Positions 33,480 through 42,962 of a stretch of DNA of 62,951 nucleotides are shown piece by piece. Below the pieces are notes generated by a model. It searched no databases. It was given only the letters and a program-made list of their open reading frames with translations, and was not told the origin of the DNA. Both the position numbers and the translations under genes were made by a program. This DNA comes from Pseudofrankia coriaricola. GTDB lineage: Bacteria > Actinomycetota > Actinomycetes > Frankiales > Frankiaceae. The stretch is from NCBI RefSeq assembly GCF_001854805.1, contig NZ_MBLO01000207.1, positions 1 through 62,951 on the forward strand, written 5' to 3'. Every line of letters begins with the position of its first letter. Position 1 is the first letter of the stretch.

Positions 33480-35320
33480 CGGCCGGTCTCGTAGCCGCCT
33501 GTCTCGTAGCGGCCGTCGTAACGGTCCACCTCGTAGGCCTCACGGCCGTCCTGGTCGCCTCGGGCGTCATCCGGCCGGTAGCCGGAGCGGGGCGCCGGGC
33601 GCGGCTGGTAGCCGCCTTCTGGAGCGCCGTAGCCGTTGGGGACGCCGTACGACTCGGTGTCGTCGGGCGGGTAGCCGCCCCGTGGGTAGTGGCCGTTCGG
33701 CTCCTCGCCGTAGCCGGCGTGGCTGTAGCCGTCGGCCGGCGCGTACCCACTGGCCGGGGGACCGTAGCCGTCGGGGTAGGGGCCGGGCTCCCCGTAGGGG
33801 TCGATCTGGACGGGGCCGTCGTCCCCGCCGTAGCCGCGGCGCGGGCCCGGCGGACCCGGCTCGCGAGGGGCACCGGTGTCGCGGCGGTACGGGGCGCGCC
33901 AGGGTGGCTGCTGCTCGCCCGCGGGCGGCCCGGGCGCCGGGTAGCCGGTGGTGTCCTCGCCGGCCGGGTAGCCGCCGACCGGCTCCGCGGGCGGATAGCC
34001 GCCGCTCGGCTCGCCGGCCGGGTATCCGCTCGGCTCGGCGGGCGGGTAGCCGCCCGTGGCCCGCCGCGGCGGCGGGTAGCCCTCGGCGCCGTGCCTGGCC
34101 AGCGGGAACTCGTCGGTCTCCTCGACCACCGGATACCCATCGGCACCGCGGGCCGGCGGCGGCCCGCCCCGCCCGGCGCCGAGGTCGGGCCGGGCCGGGC
34201 CGCGGCCGTCGCGCGCGGGCCCGGTGCCGCGCCGGTAGCCGGGATCCGCGTACCCACCGGCCCCGGCCCCGGCCCCGGCACCTGCTCCGGTGCCGCGCCG
34301 ACCCGTGGCGGGACCGGGGCCGGTGGGTACGCGGGCGGCGTTCGCGCCCGTCGCCGACCGTCGCCCCTCGCCCGGGGGCGGCATCGTGGGCCGGCGCCGC
34401 GTCGGCGGGCGCTCGCCGTCGTCCCAGCCCGCGCGGCCGCCGTCGTCTCGCCCGCCGCCGGTGTCGCGGCGGGCGGGCGCGCCGTCGCGGCCGGCCGCGC
34501 GCGGCGCGGTGGTGCCCCGGCGGGACGGGCGGCCGCGGCCCGGCTGGTCCAGGTTCTTCATCCGGTCGAGCACCGCGTCCGCGGTCGGCTCGAGCATCGT
34601 GTCCACGATCCGGCCGTCCGCGAGGAAGATCACTTCGTCGGCGTAGGAGGCGGCCTTCGGGTCGTGGGTGACCATCACCACGGTCTGGCCGAGCTCGCGC
34701 ACCGAGTCCCGCAGGAACGACAGGACCTCGGCGCCGGAGGCGCTGTCCAGGTTGCCGGTCGGCTCGTCGCCGAAGATGATGTCCGGCCGGGTGATCAGTG
34801 CCCGGGCGCAGGCGACCCGCTGCTGCTGGCCGCCGGACAACTCGGTCGGCTTGTGGTTCAGCCGCGGGGCCAGGCCCACCGCGTCGACGACCAGCTGCAT
34901 CCACTTCTTGTCCGCCCGACGCCCGGCGATGTCGAGGGGCAGCGTGATGTTCTCCGCCGCGGTCAGCGTCGGCAGCAGGTTGAACTGCTGGAAGATGAAG
35001 CCGATCCGGTCGCGGCGCAGCTGGGTGAGCTGCCGGTCCGACAGGCGCGAGAGCTCCACGTCGCCGATGAACACCCGGCCGCCGCTGACCGTGTCGAGGC
35101 CGGCCAGGCAGTGCATCAGCGTCGACTTGCCCGAACCGGACGGCCCCATGATCGCCGTGAACCGGCCGCGGGGGAAGTCCAGGTCGATGCCGCGCAGCGC
35201 GGACACCTCGGTGTCCCCGGAGCCATAGACCTTCGTCAGCCGCTCCGCCCGGGCGGCCAGGCGCGGCCCACCCGAACGGCCCGCCGCGGTGTCGGCGGCC
35301 CGTCCGCGCACTGGGCTCAT
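33470..35320 (-). CDS. ABC transporter ATP-binding protein with long disordered Gly/Pro/Tyr-rich tail
   Basis: 616 residues, more than twice the usual 230-250. Residues 22-245 are a complete MacB/LolD-type ATPase: Walker A GPSGSGKST, GFIFQQFNLLPTL, signature LSGGQQQRVACARAL, Walker B IIFGDEPTGNLDS and VMVTHD. From about residue 260 the chain is low complexity: Arg/Gly-rich first, then many Gly-Tyr-Pro units (GGYPPAEPVGGYPAGE, NGHYPRGGYPPDD), ending YETGGYETGRWT. The reading frame is open throughout and overlaps the permease start by 10 nt, so the tail is real coding sequence and not a frameshift. The tail may tether partners or phase-separate; its function is unknown. Confidence 0.88.
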   Translation of the reverse strand: MSPVRGRAADTAAGRSGGPRLAARAERLTKVYGSGDTEVSALRGIDLDFPRGRFTAIMGPSGSGKSTLMHCLAGLDTVSGGRVFIGDVELSRLSDRQLTQLRRDRIGFIFQQFNLLPTLTAAENITLPLDIAGRRADKKWMQLVVDAVGLAPRLNHKPTELSGGQQQRVACARALITRPDIIFGDEPTGNLDSASGAEVLSFLRDSVRELGQTVVMVTHDPKAASYADEVIFLADGRIVDTMLEPTADAVLDRMKNLDQPGRGRPSRRGTTAPRAAGRDGAPARRDTGGGRDDGGRAGWDDGERPPTRRRPTMPPPGEGRRSATGANAARVPTGPGPATGRRGTGAGAGAGAGAGGYADPGYRRGTGPARDGRGPARPDLGAGRGGPPPARGADGYPVVEETDEFPLARHGAEGYPPPRRATGGYPPAEPSGYPAGEPSGGYPPAEPVGGYPAGEDTTGYPAPGPPAGEQQPPWRAPYRRDTGAPREPGPPGPRRGYGGDDGPVQIDPYGEPGPYPDGYGPPASGYAPADGYSHAGYGEEPNGHYPRGGYPPDDTESYGVPNGYGAPEGGYQPRPAPRSGYRPDDARGDQDGREAYEVDRYDGRYETGGYETGRWT

Positions 35321-35776
35321 CGGTCTTCCTTTCGCGCGCCCTGGAGTTCGGTGGCCATCGCTGCCCGCGCCGGCCGGCCTCGCCCGGCGAGGCCGCCGGC
35401 CGGGTCGTCATGCCGCTGGGCGGACAGGCCAGGCTCGCGGACGGCCACCAGCCCGGCCGCCGGGCGGGGAGCGCCGCCGCGCCGCCAGGGTGTCGGACGC
35501 CTGGCTCGCCCGTTTGGTTGACCGCTCGTTGTCGGGCCGATGGCAGTCCCGCCGGCCCCCGCGCCGGTGGGACGCGGTTCGCCCACCCCCGGCCGCCGAC
35601 CAGCCGCCGTCATCGGCCCAGCCCCGGCCGGGCCGGCCACGGCGGGGGCGGCTCGGCCGGCCCGAGGCGATCGATCGCAGACGCGCCGCACCTACGCATC
35701 GTGCCTGATTCCCTCGGATCCGCGGCGCCCGCCCGGTCTGGCGGCGGTATGGGACTCGTTCCGTACCCGCCAGCCG
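35321..35776. other. Intergenic region with a GC-rich hairpin
   Basis: These 456 bp between two minus-strand genes hold no convincing gene. CGGCCTCG (35375-35382) pairs with CGAGGCCG (35388-35395), flanked by further complementary CCGGC runs; this may terminate transcription from the RecB-like gene. The rest should contain the promoter of the ABC operon. Confidence 0.45.
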
Positions 35777-36835
35777 CTACCCCTCCGCCTCGCAGACGGC
35801 GGGGGCGGTGTCGTCGGCCAACGGCGCCTCGGGCAGCGGCGGTGGCGTGCCGCCGAACGCCGGGCAGCGGGACTGGTGGTCGCACCAGCCGCACAGCTTG
35901 CTCGGCGTCGCCCGCCAGTCGCCGGTGCGGTGCGCCCGCGAGATCGCCGCCCACAGCGCCTGCACCCGCCGCTCGGTCGCCAGCAGGTCGTCGACGTCCG
36001 GGACGACCCGCAGCCACGTCCGGTCTCCCAGGTAGTACAGCCGCAGCTCCCTCGGCACCACCCCGCGGGTCCGCCACAGCAGCAGCGCGTAGAAGCGCAT
36101 CTGGAACAGCGCCGTGTTCTCGAACGCCGGGCCGGGGGAGCGCCCGGTCTTGTAGTCGACGACCCGCAGCGCGGGGCCGTCCGCTGTCCGCGCCTCGTCG
36201 AGCCGGTCGACGTAGCCGCGCAGCCGCAGCCCCGAGTCCAGGACGTGCTCCACGTAGAGTTCCCGGGCGGCCGGCGCGAGCCGGCGCGGGTCCTCGAGCG
36301 CGAAGTAGCCGGCGAGCAGGTCGCGCGCGGACGACAGCCACCCGGCGAGCTCGTCCTCGTCCGCGAACATCGCCGCGAGCTCCGGCTCGCGGGCCCGCAG
36401 GTCCGCCCACGCCGCCGGCAGCAGCTCCTCGGCGGCCGCCGGGGTGCGCCCGGCCGCCGGCAGGTCGAACAGCCGCTCCAGGACCGTGTGCACCATCGTC
36501 CCCCGCGTCGCCGCGAGGCTCGGCGGCTCGGGCAGCCGGTCGACGACGCGGAAGCGGTACTTCAGCGGGCAGCTGACGAAGTCCGCCGCCCGCGACGGCG
36601 ACAGCGACCCGACGATCTGGGGCCGCTGCTCCGGCACGGCCGCGGCGTCGCCACGGCCTCCGGCGACTGGGGCGTCACCTGGCGGCACGGCGCCGGGGAG
36701 CCCCGCCGTGCTGGTGGCCGGGGAGCCGTCCGCGGCGAGAACCGTCCCGGCCGTCGCCAGGCCGGCGGTCCGCGGATCGCCCGTGGCGGGATCGCCCGTC
36801 ACGGGATCGGCCGTCGGGTCAGCGGCGGTGCTCAT
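35777..36835 (-). CDS. RecB-family PD-(D/E)XK exonuclease with Fe-S cysteines
   Basis: About 352 residues from ATG 36835; an in-frame ATG at 36865 is an alternative. A disordered N-terminus is followed by PSRAADFVSCPLKYRFRVVD (first Cys) and LAATRGTMVHTVLERLFDLP (motif with the active-site His). The catalytic core is LRVVDYKTGRSPGPAF, then LFQMRFYALLLWRTRG. The C-terminal SKLCGWCDHQSRCPAFGG supplies three more Cys, the pattern of 4Fe-4S binding in AddB/Cas4-like nucleases. The M. tuberculosis equivalent, Rv2119, lies at the same syntenic position. No CRISPR locus is nearby, so a Cas4 role is unlikely; DNA repair is more plausible. Confidence 0.88.
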   Translation of the reverse strand: MSTAADPTADPVTGDPATGDPRTAGLATAGTVLAADGSPATSTAGLPGAVPPGDAPVAGGRGDAAAVPEQRPQIVGSLSPSRAADFVSCPLKYRFRVVDRLPEPPSLAATRGTMVHTVLERLFDLPAAGRTPAAAEELLPAAWADLRAREPELAAMFADEDELAGWLSSARDLLAGYFALEDPRRLAPAARELYVEHVLDSGLRLRGYVDRLDEARTADGPALRVVDYKTGRSPGPAFENTALFQMRFYALLLWRTRGVVPRELRLYYLGDRTWLRVVPDVDDLLATERRVQALWAAISRAHRTGDWRATPSKLCGWCDHQSRCPAFGGTPPPLPEAPLADDTAPAVCEAEG

Positions 36836-36990
36836 GGCCGCCACCCTAGGGCGCACCTGTGACATGCCGTCCGCCGAGGTCCTCCCAGCCAGCGGGCACC
36901 GCCCCTTGGGCCGGGACGCGCCCGTGCGGCGGCAGCCTCGGCCACCTCACCGGCTCCCGGCGAGACCGGGCGAGCCGGCCGGCGGCGTTC

Positions 36991-37026
36991 CCCGGGCCGT
37001 CTCCGCCCGGGCGGAGACGGCCCGGG
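36991..37026. promoter_or_regulatory. 36-bp perfect palindrome in a divergent promoter region
   Basis: The sequence is exactly self-complementary over 36 bp with no spacer; its half-site reads CCCGGGCCGTCTCCGCCC. A partial second copy of the right half (cccgggcggagacgg) follows at once, to 37035. It lies between the starts of the minus-strand RecB-like gene and the plus-strand M50 protease. It could be an operator for a dimeric regulator or extrude as a cruciform. Confidence 0.75.
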
Positions 37027-37217
37027 CGGAGACGGAAACGCCCGCGAACGTGGTCCGCGAAACCTCCCGGGCACCGGCCGGACGACGGCGGGGCTGTCCG
37101 GGAACGGGTGCCGGCAGGCGCCCCCGGTTGAGATTCGGATAAGAAACCGGGCGCTAAAGGAAAAGGACGGAGGCCGATCGGGTGGATCGCCGGGGAGGCG
37201 GCCGTAGCATCGGTGAC

Positions 37218-38420
37218 ATGGCCGACCAGCCCGATCCAACGGGCCCGAACGCGCAGGCTTCCAGCACCCCGCCCGCGCAGCGCCCGCCGGGGTTCCGGAT
37301 CGGGCGGGTCCGCGGCGTCCCAATCTACGTCTCGCCGCTGGCGGTCGTCTTCGCGGTCCTCGTCGCCACGGTCTACGCCGACACGCAGCGCTCCCGGCTC
37401 GTCGGCCCCAGCGACTCGCTCGTCCTGCTGCTGGCCACCATCACCGCGGTCGGCTTCCTCGCCTCCATCCTGCTGCACGAGATCGGCCACGCGCTGGTCG
37501 CCGAGCGGTTCGAGCTGCGGGTGCGCTCGGTCACCGTGCACGGCTTCGCCGGCTTCACCCAGCACGAGAAGGAGCCGCAGTCGGCCGGGCGGCAGTTCCT
37601 GCTCTCCTTCTCGGGGCCGTTCGTCAACGGCCTGCTCGCCGGGCTGTGTTATCTCGGCCTGCTGGGGGTCCCGTCGCACAGCTCGATCGGCGTGGTGCTG
37701 TTCGACCTGGGCCTCACGAACCTGCTGCTGTTCGGGTTCAACCTCCTGCCCGGCCTGCCGCTCGACGGCGGCGGCGTGGTTGTCGCCGCGGTCTGGAGGA
37801 TCACCCACAGCCGGCTGCGCGGCCTGCGCGGCGGCGCCTACGGCGGCTTCGTCGTCGCCGCAGCCGTCGCCGTGTTCACGCTGCGCTACCCGTCCAGCGG
37901 CTTCTACACCCTCTACATGCTCGCGCTCGCCGGCTTCATCGGCTTCGGCGCCTACCAGTCGCTGCGCGCCGCCGACCTGCGCGAGAAGCTCCCCGACCTG
38001 CGCGCCGGCCGGCTGATCCGCAAGACGCTGCCGGTCGACGGGTCGGTGCCGCTCGCCGAGGCGCTGCGCCACGCCCAGCAGGCCGGCGCCACCGCCATCG
38101 CCGTCGTCGACGACACCGGCAGCCCCTCCATGATCATGAACGGGGCGTCGGTGGACGCGATGCCCGAGCACCGCCGCCCCTGGGTCGGCATCTCCGAGGT
38201 CAGCAGGACCATCGAGCCGAACATGATCCTCGACGCGGACCTCGCCGGCGAGGAGCTGCTCAACCACATCCAGCGCCACCCCGCGTCGGAGTACCTCGTC
38301 ACCCAGAACGGCCGGCCCGTCGGCGTGCTCGTCATGGTCGACCTGGTCGCGCGCCTGGACCGGAACGCGGCCCAGCGAATGGTGGGGCGGGCGCCGGGGC
38401 GCCCGCCTGTCGGGCGATAG
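37218..38420 (+). CDS. Site-2 protease family (M50) membrane metalloprotease with CBS domains
   Basis: 400 residues from ATG 37218. Helices with the zinc site LLHEIGHALVAE (about residues 86-97) and the second motif FNLLPGLPLDGGGVV (about 173-187) define the group III S2P fold. About six membrane helices end near residue 250. Residues about 270-395 form a CBS pair (LPVDGSVPLAEALRHAQ, AIAVVDDTGSPSMIMN, PASEYLVTQNGRPVGVLVMVDL). M. tuberculosis Rip3 has the same M50-CBS layout. Such proteases cut membrane-bound anti-sigma factors or similar clients, with CBS domains sensing nucleotide. The last codons and stop lie inside a partial R2 repeat. It is transcribed toward the tRNA methyltransferase gene. 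Confidence 0.9.
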   Translation: MADQPDPTGPNAQASSTPPAQRPPGFRIGRVRGVPIYVSPLAVVFAVLVATVYADTQRSRLVGPSDSLVLLLATITAVGFLASILLHEIGHALVAERFELRVRSVTVHGFAGFTQHEKEPQSAGRQFLLSFSGPFVNGLLAGLCYLGLLGVPSHSSIGVVLFDLGLTNLLLFGFNLLPGLPLDGGGVVVAAVWRITHSRLRGLRGGAYGGFVVAAAVAVFTLRYPSSGFYTLYMLALAGFIGFGAYQSLRAADLREKLPDLRAGRLIRKTLPVDGSVPLAEALRHAQQAGATAIAVVDDTGSPSMIMNGASVDAMPEHRRPWVGISEVSRTIEPNMILDADLAGEELLNHIQRHPASEYLVTQNGRPVGVLVMVDLVARLDRNAAQRMVGRAPGRPPVGR

Positions 38421-38455
38421 GCGCCCTCTCCACCTGGTTCCGTGCCCTGCCATGC
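38386..38455 (+). repeat. R2 3'-flanking repeat, partial copy
   Basis: It begins inside the last codons of the M50 gene, where GGCGGGCGCC pairs with GGCGCCCGCC, and continues gcctgtcgggcgatag (which supplies the TAG stop). Then follow gcgccctctccacctggttc and cgtgccctgccat. About 55 nt align with the copy after pafA. The downstream half of the element is not recognisable here. Confidence 0.6.
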
Positions 38456-38487
38456 GGCGGGCGCGGTGCGGCGGCGGCAGCCGGTAA

Positions 38488-39579
<1,092 letters not shown>

Positions 39580-39635
39580 CACAGGGAACTAACCCGGGAC
39601 CTCGGAGGACAGAGACGGGGTCGGCGCAGAAGGCT

Positions 39636-39853
39636 GTGTCTCTGGTTCGCTCCGTGCGGACACGGCCCTCCGGCAGCCCGCTCGCCTGGCGGCTCGCGGG
39701 CTACCTCCGGGCCGTGTCCTCCTCCGCGAACGTGCGCTGCGGCGACCTCCGCTGCGGCCCCCCTACGTCGCTTCGCTCGTAGGAGGGCCTCCGCGGAGGC
39801 GCGCCTCCGCGCCAGCTCGGTCGCCTGCCGCTGTGACGTCACCAAGCCAAGAC
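39636..39853 (-). repeat. R1 dispersed structured repeat, copy 2 (inverted)
   Basis: It is the reverse complement of the R1 consensus: the ending tctctggttcgctccg comes first at 39638 and the cttggtgacgtc head comes last. The stem sequences differ from other copies, but pairing is kept. The outer stem is GACACGGCCC (39659-39668) with GGGCCGTGTC (39709-39718). The inner stem is AGCCCGC (39675-39681) with GCGGGCT (39696-39702). Hairpin 1 is CCTAC (39762-39766) with GTAGG (39779-39783). It faces copy 3 across a 144-bp spacer. Confidence 0.8.
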
Positions 39854-39888
39854 CGACCCCCGAACCGTAGCCAGATCTTCGCGGGAGC

Positions 39889-39979
39889 CACGTCGCTTCG
39901 CTCGTGGAACGTCTGGATCGGTGCTGGTCGCGTTCCGTGCCGATCAGGCGCGAAGGCCGTCCACGAGCGAAGCGACGTG
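39889..39979. repeat. 19-bp perfect inverted repeat between R1 copies 2 and 3
   Basis: CACGTCGCTTCGCTCGTGG (39889-39907) and its exact reverse complement (39961-39979) flank 53 bp. Each arm contains the R1 loop signature GAGCGAAGCGA, so these are probably R1 hairpin-1 fragments mirrored around the centre of the repeat cluster. Confidence 0.8.
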
Positions 39980-39997
39980 CCCCCACCGAGACAGCAG

Positions 39998-40208
39998 CTT
40001 CGGGCTCGCGACCTACAGCGGGACGCAACCGGGCTGGGCGCGGAGGCGCGCCTCGCGGAGGCTCTCCTACGAGCGAAGCGACGTAGGGGGGCCGCAGCGA
40101 GGTCGCCGGAGCGCCCGTGAGCGCAGGAGGACGGCGCGCGGAGGCCCCTTGGGAGCGAAGCGAGTAAGGGGCCGGAGCGCGCCGCCCGGACGGAGCGAAC
40201 CAGAGATA
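39998..40208 (+). repeat. R1 dispersed structured repeat, copy 3
   Basis: Hairpin 1 is CCTAC/GTAGG around GAGCGAAGCGAC (about 40066-40087). The outer stem is GGCGCGC (40133-40139) with GCGCGCC (40077-shifted partner at 40177-40183). The inner stem is CCCCTT (40145-40150) with AAGGGG (40166-40171). It ends gacggagcgaaccagaga at about 40208. Together with copy 2 it fills the roughly 700 bp between trmI and the ferredoxin gene, where no gene was found. Confidence 0.8.
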
Positions 40209-40276
40209 CAGCCCCAGCTGGCGAGGCGCGGACCCGGCGGGCAGAGTGAGGACCCATGCGGCACGGGAGGCGGGCG

Positions 40277-40597
40277 TCAGGAACCCGGGCCGGCTTCCAG
40301 GGTGCCGTCGGGCCGCTCCACGTAGATGCAGTCGCCGGGGCATTCATCGGCCGCGTCGACCACCGCGTCCACGAGTGGGAGCGGAATCACCACCCGGGCG
40401 CCCGGTTGGGTCAGCAGCTCGCCTTCGGTGCTCTTGACGTACGCGAGGCCGTCGATGTCGTGCTCGAACACGGAAGGTGCCCGGGTGACGCACAGGCCGT
40501 CACCGGTGCACGCCCCCTGGTCGATCCGCACCCGAAGCCCGGCCGAGACACCCGAGTTCGAAGGAGTTGCCACGCGGCTCCGATCGTCTGTCACCAT
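40277..40597 (-). CDS. Ferredoxin (small Fe-S protein, 3Fe-4S or 4Fe-4S single-cluster type)
   Basis: 106 residues. The cluster ligands are visible as GACTGDGLCV near the N-terminus and ADECPGDCIYV near the C-terminus. CTGDGLC lacks the middle Cys of the classic CxxCxxC, with Gly/Asp in its place, which favours a 3Fe-4S cluster as in P450-partner ferredoxins. Insertions between the halves (VKSTEGELLTQPGARVVIPL) are typical of the actinobacterial type. A ferredoxin next to the ARC gene is common in this phylum. It is divergent from ARC by 120 bp. The electron partner is unknown. Confidence 0.86.
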   Translation of the reverse strand: MVTDDRSRVATPSNSGVSAGLRVRIDQGACTGDGLCVTRAPSVFEHDIDGLAYVKSTEGELLTQPGARVVIPLPLVDAVVDAADECPGDCIYVERPDGTLEAGPGS

Positions 40598-40717
40598 GGC
40601 ACCGTAACCCGCTGTTTACGACAAAGCCCGGCCGTCCTTGCGGACCTTGCCTGTCAGCGGCGGTCACAACGGTAGTGTTGGGTGCGTCCCGGTCAGCACG
40701 GGGGAGGTGGAGGCGCG

Positions 40718-42526
40718 GTGTCCGATCCCCGCTCGGGCTCTGGCTCCGATGGGAGCACGGGTCGTCCTGGTGACGCCGAAGCGGCACGAACGTCGGCGTA
40801 CCAGAAGGAAGTGCACGAGCTCACGACGCAGGTCGCCTTCCTCGAGGAGGAAGTGGCCATGTTGCGACGGCGGCTGTCAGAGTCGCCCCGGCAGGTCCGG
40901 GTGCTCGAGGAACGGCTCGCTGAGATCCAGTCGGACCTGGCGAGCTCCACGGCACACAACGAGAAGCTGGTGGCCACCCTCCGGGAGGCACGTGACCAGA
41001 TCGTCACGCTCAAGGAGGAGGTCGACCGGCTGGCCCAGCCGCCGAGCGGCTACGGGATCTTCCTGACCCCGTACGACGACGGCACGGTCGACGTGTTCAC
41101 CCAGGGCCGAAAGCTTCGGGTGACGGTCTCGCCGAACGTCGTCATCGACGGGCTGCGCCCAGGCCAGGAGGTCATGCTCAACGAGGCTCTCAACGTCGTC
41201 GAGGTGCGGGCCTGGGAGCGGCACGGCGAGATCGTGCTGCTCAAGGAGATCCTCGAGAGCGGCGACCGGGCGCTCGTCATCGGGCACACCGACGAGGAGC
41301 GGGTGGTCATGCTGGCCCAGCCGCTGCTCGACGGCCCGGTGCGCGCGGGCGACTCGCTGCTCATCGAGCCGCGCAGCGGCTACGCCTTCGAGCGGATACC
41401 CAAGTCGGAGGTCGAGGAGCTCGTCCTGGAGGAGGTCCCCGACATCGGCTACGAGCAGATCGGCGGCCTCAAGGGCCAGATCGAGTCGATCCGCGACGCC
41501 GTCGAGCTGCCGTTCCTGTACAAGGACCTCTTCGTAGAGCACAAGCTCAAGCCCCCGAAGGGCGTGCTGCTCTACGGCCCGCCCGGCTGCGGCAAGACGC
41601 TCATCGCCAAGGCCGTCGCCAACTCGCTCGCCAAGAAGGTCGAGGCGCTGCGCGGCAACGGGTCCGGTCGGGCGTTCTTCCTCAACATCAAGGGCCCCGA
41701 GCTGCTCAACAAGTACGTCGGCGAGACCGAGCGGCAGATCCGGCTGGTCTTCCAGCGGGCGCGCGAGAAGGCGTCCGAGGGCATGCCGGTCATCGTGTTC
41801 TTCGACGAGATGGACTCGATCTTCCGCACCCGCGGCTCGGGCGTGTCCTCGGATGTCGAGAACACGATCGTCCCGCAGCTCCTCGCCGAGATCGACGGTG
41901 TCGAGCTGCTGGAGAACGTGATCGTCATCGGCGCCTCGAACCGCGAGGACATGATCGACCCGGCCATCCTGCGCCCCGGCCGGCTCGACGTGAAGATCAA
42001 GGTCGAACGGCCCGACGCCGAGGCGGCCAAGGACATCTTCGCGAAGTACGTCCTGCCCGAACTGCCGCTGCACCCGGACGACGTGGCCGAGAACGGCGGC
42101 AGTCCCGAGGCCACCGTCCAGGCGATGATCCAGCGGACCGTCGAGCGGATGTACTCGGAGAGTGAGGACAACCGCTTCCTCGAGGTCACCTACGCCAACG
42201 GCGACAAGGAGGTCCTGTACTTCAAGGACTTCAACTCCGGTGCCATGATCGAGAACATCGTGGCCCGTGCCAAGAAGATGGCCGTCAAGGAGCTCATCGA
42301 GGGCGGCGTCAAGGGCATCCGGATGCAGCACCTGCTCCAGGCCTGCATGGACGAGTTCAAGGAGAACGAGGACCTCCCGAACACGACCAACCCGGACGAC
42401 TGGGCCCGCATCTCCGGCAAGAAGGGCGAGCGGATCGTCTACATCCGCACGCTCGTCACCGGCACCAAGGGCACCGAGGCCGGCCGCTCGATCGACACCA
42501 TCGCCAACACGGGCCAGTACCTGTAG
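40718..42526 (+). CDS. arc: Proteasome-associated AAA ATPase ARC (Mpa)
   Basis: 602 residues from GTG 40718 with GGGGGAGGTGGAGG just upstream. ARC forms hexamers that bind Pup on substrates, unfold them and feed them into PrcAB. The N-terminal coiled coil (about 25-105: [21 protein letters not shown]) is the Pup docking site. Tandem OB domains (about 115-250) follow. The AAA module has [13 protein letters not shown] (Walker A near 287), [12 protein letters not shown] (Walker B) and [11 protein letters not shown]. The C-terminus ANTGQYL is the penultimate-tyrosine tail that docks in the 20S alpha ring. It is followed by its own terminator and an R1 repeat before dop. Confidence 0.97.
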   Translation: MSDPRSGSGSDGSTGRPGDAEAARTSAYQKEVHELTTQVAFLEEEVAMLRRRLSESPRQVRVLEERLAEIQSDLASSTAHNEKLVATLREARDQIVTLKEEVDRLAQPPSGYGIFLTPYDDGTVDVFTQGRKLRVTVSPNVVIDGLRPGQEVMLNEALNVVEVRAWERHGEIVLLKEILESGDRALVIGHTDEERVVMLAQPLLDGPVRAGDSLLIEPRSGYAFERIPKSEVEELVLEEVPDIGYEQIGGLKGQIESIRDAVELPFLYKDLFVEHKLKPPKGVLLYGPPGCGKTLIAKAVANSLAKKVEALRGNGSGRAFFLNIKGPELLNKYVGETERQIRLVFQRAREKASEGMPVIVFFDEMDSIFRTRGSGVSSDVENTIVPQLLAEIDGVELLENVIVIGASNREDMIDPAILRPGRLDVKIKVERPDAEAAKDIFAKYVLPELPLHPDDVAENGGSPEATVQAMIQRTVERMYSESEDNRFLEVTYANGDKEVLYFKDFNSGAMIENIVARAKKMAVKELIEGGVKGIRMQHLLQACMDEFKENEDLPNTTNPDDWARISGKKGERIVYIRTLVTGTKGTEAGRSIDTIANTGQYL

Positions 42527-42536
42527 AGGCAGCTCC

Positions 42537-42579
42537 GAGGCCGGCCCGCCCCCGCATCCACCGGGGACGGGCCGGCCTC
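42537..42579 (+). terminator. Terminator hairpin after arc
   Basis: GAGGCCGGCCCG (42537-42548) pairs perfectly with CGGGCCGGCCTC (42568-42579), with an additional inner CCCC/GGGG pairing. It starts 10 nt after the arc stop. No U-tract is present. Confidence 0.8.
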
Positions 42580-42608
42580 GCGCGTTCCGCGACGAGACCA
42601 GACCGCCT

Positions 42609-42682
42609 GGTAGTTGGTGACGTGCAGCAGCGGGTGGCCGTGCGGGCGTGGAGGGCTCGGCACCGAGCGCAGCGAAGGAAAC
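42609..42682 (+). repeat. Partial R1 copy
   Basis: The stretch tagttggtgacgtgcagcag followed by gggtggccgtgcgggcgtgg and gagcgcagcgaagg matches the R1 left part, then stops. It precedes the full copy 4, mirroring the truncated-plus-full arrangement seen at 955-1264. Confidence 0.55.
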
Positions 42683-42696
42683 GCACGGACGAGGCC

Positions 42697-42906
42697 ACTT
42701 CGGATTGGTGACGTTCAGCGGTAGGTGACCGTGCGGGCGCGGAGGCGCGCCTCGCGGAGGCCCGGCCCACGAGCGCAGCGAAGTGGGTTGGGCCGCAGCG
42801 AGGTCGCCGTAGCGCCCTGTTCGCGGAGGAGGACGCCGCGCGGAGGTCCCGTGGGAGCGAAGCGAGTACGGGGCCGGAGCGCGGCGCCCGGACGGAGCGA
42901 ACCAAT
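42697..42906 (+). repeat. R1 dispersed structured repeat, copy 4
   Basis: It starts acttcggattggtgacgttc. Hairpin 1 is CCCAC/GTGGG with a GAGCGCAGCGAA loop. The outer stem is GCCGCGC (42835-42841) with GCGCGGC (42879-42885). The inner stem is CCCGT (42848-42852) with ACGGG (42868-42872). It ends gacggagcgaacca at about 42904, some 55 bp before the dop start, so it lies in the dop leader or promoter region. Confidence 0.8.
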
Positions 42907-42962
42907 AAAACTGCGGGGCTGTCTGGCCGACCAACCGGCCGCCGACCGCCTACGCTGACAGA

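Noticed and set aside
35777-36835. Cas4 and a CRISPR system
   Set aside because: The nuclease has Cas4-like cysteines and a PD-(D/E)XK core, but no CRISPR array or other cas gene is in the window, and synteny matches the chromosomal Rv2119-type RecB protein.
39854-39997. A tRNA or small RNA gene between R1 copies 2 and 3
   Set aside because: No cloverleaf or T-loop signature was found; the pairing seen is explained by the mirrored R1 fragments.
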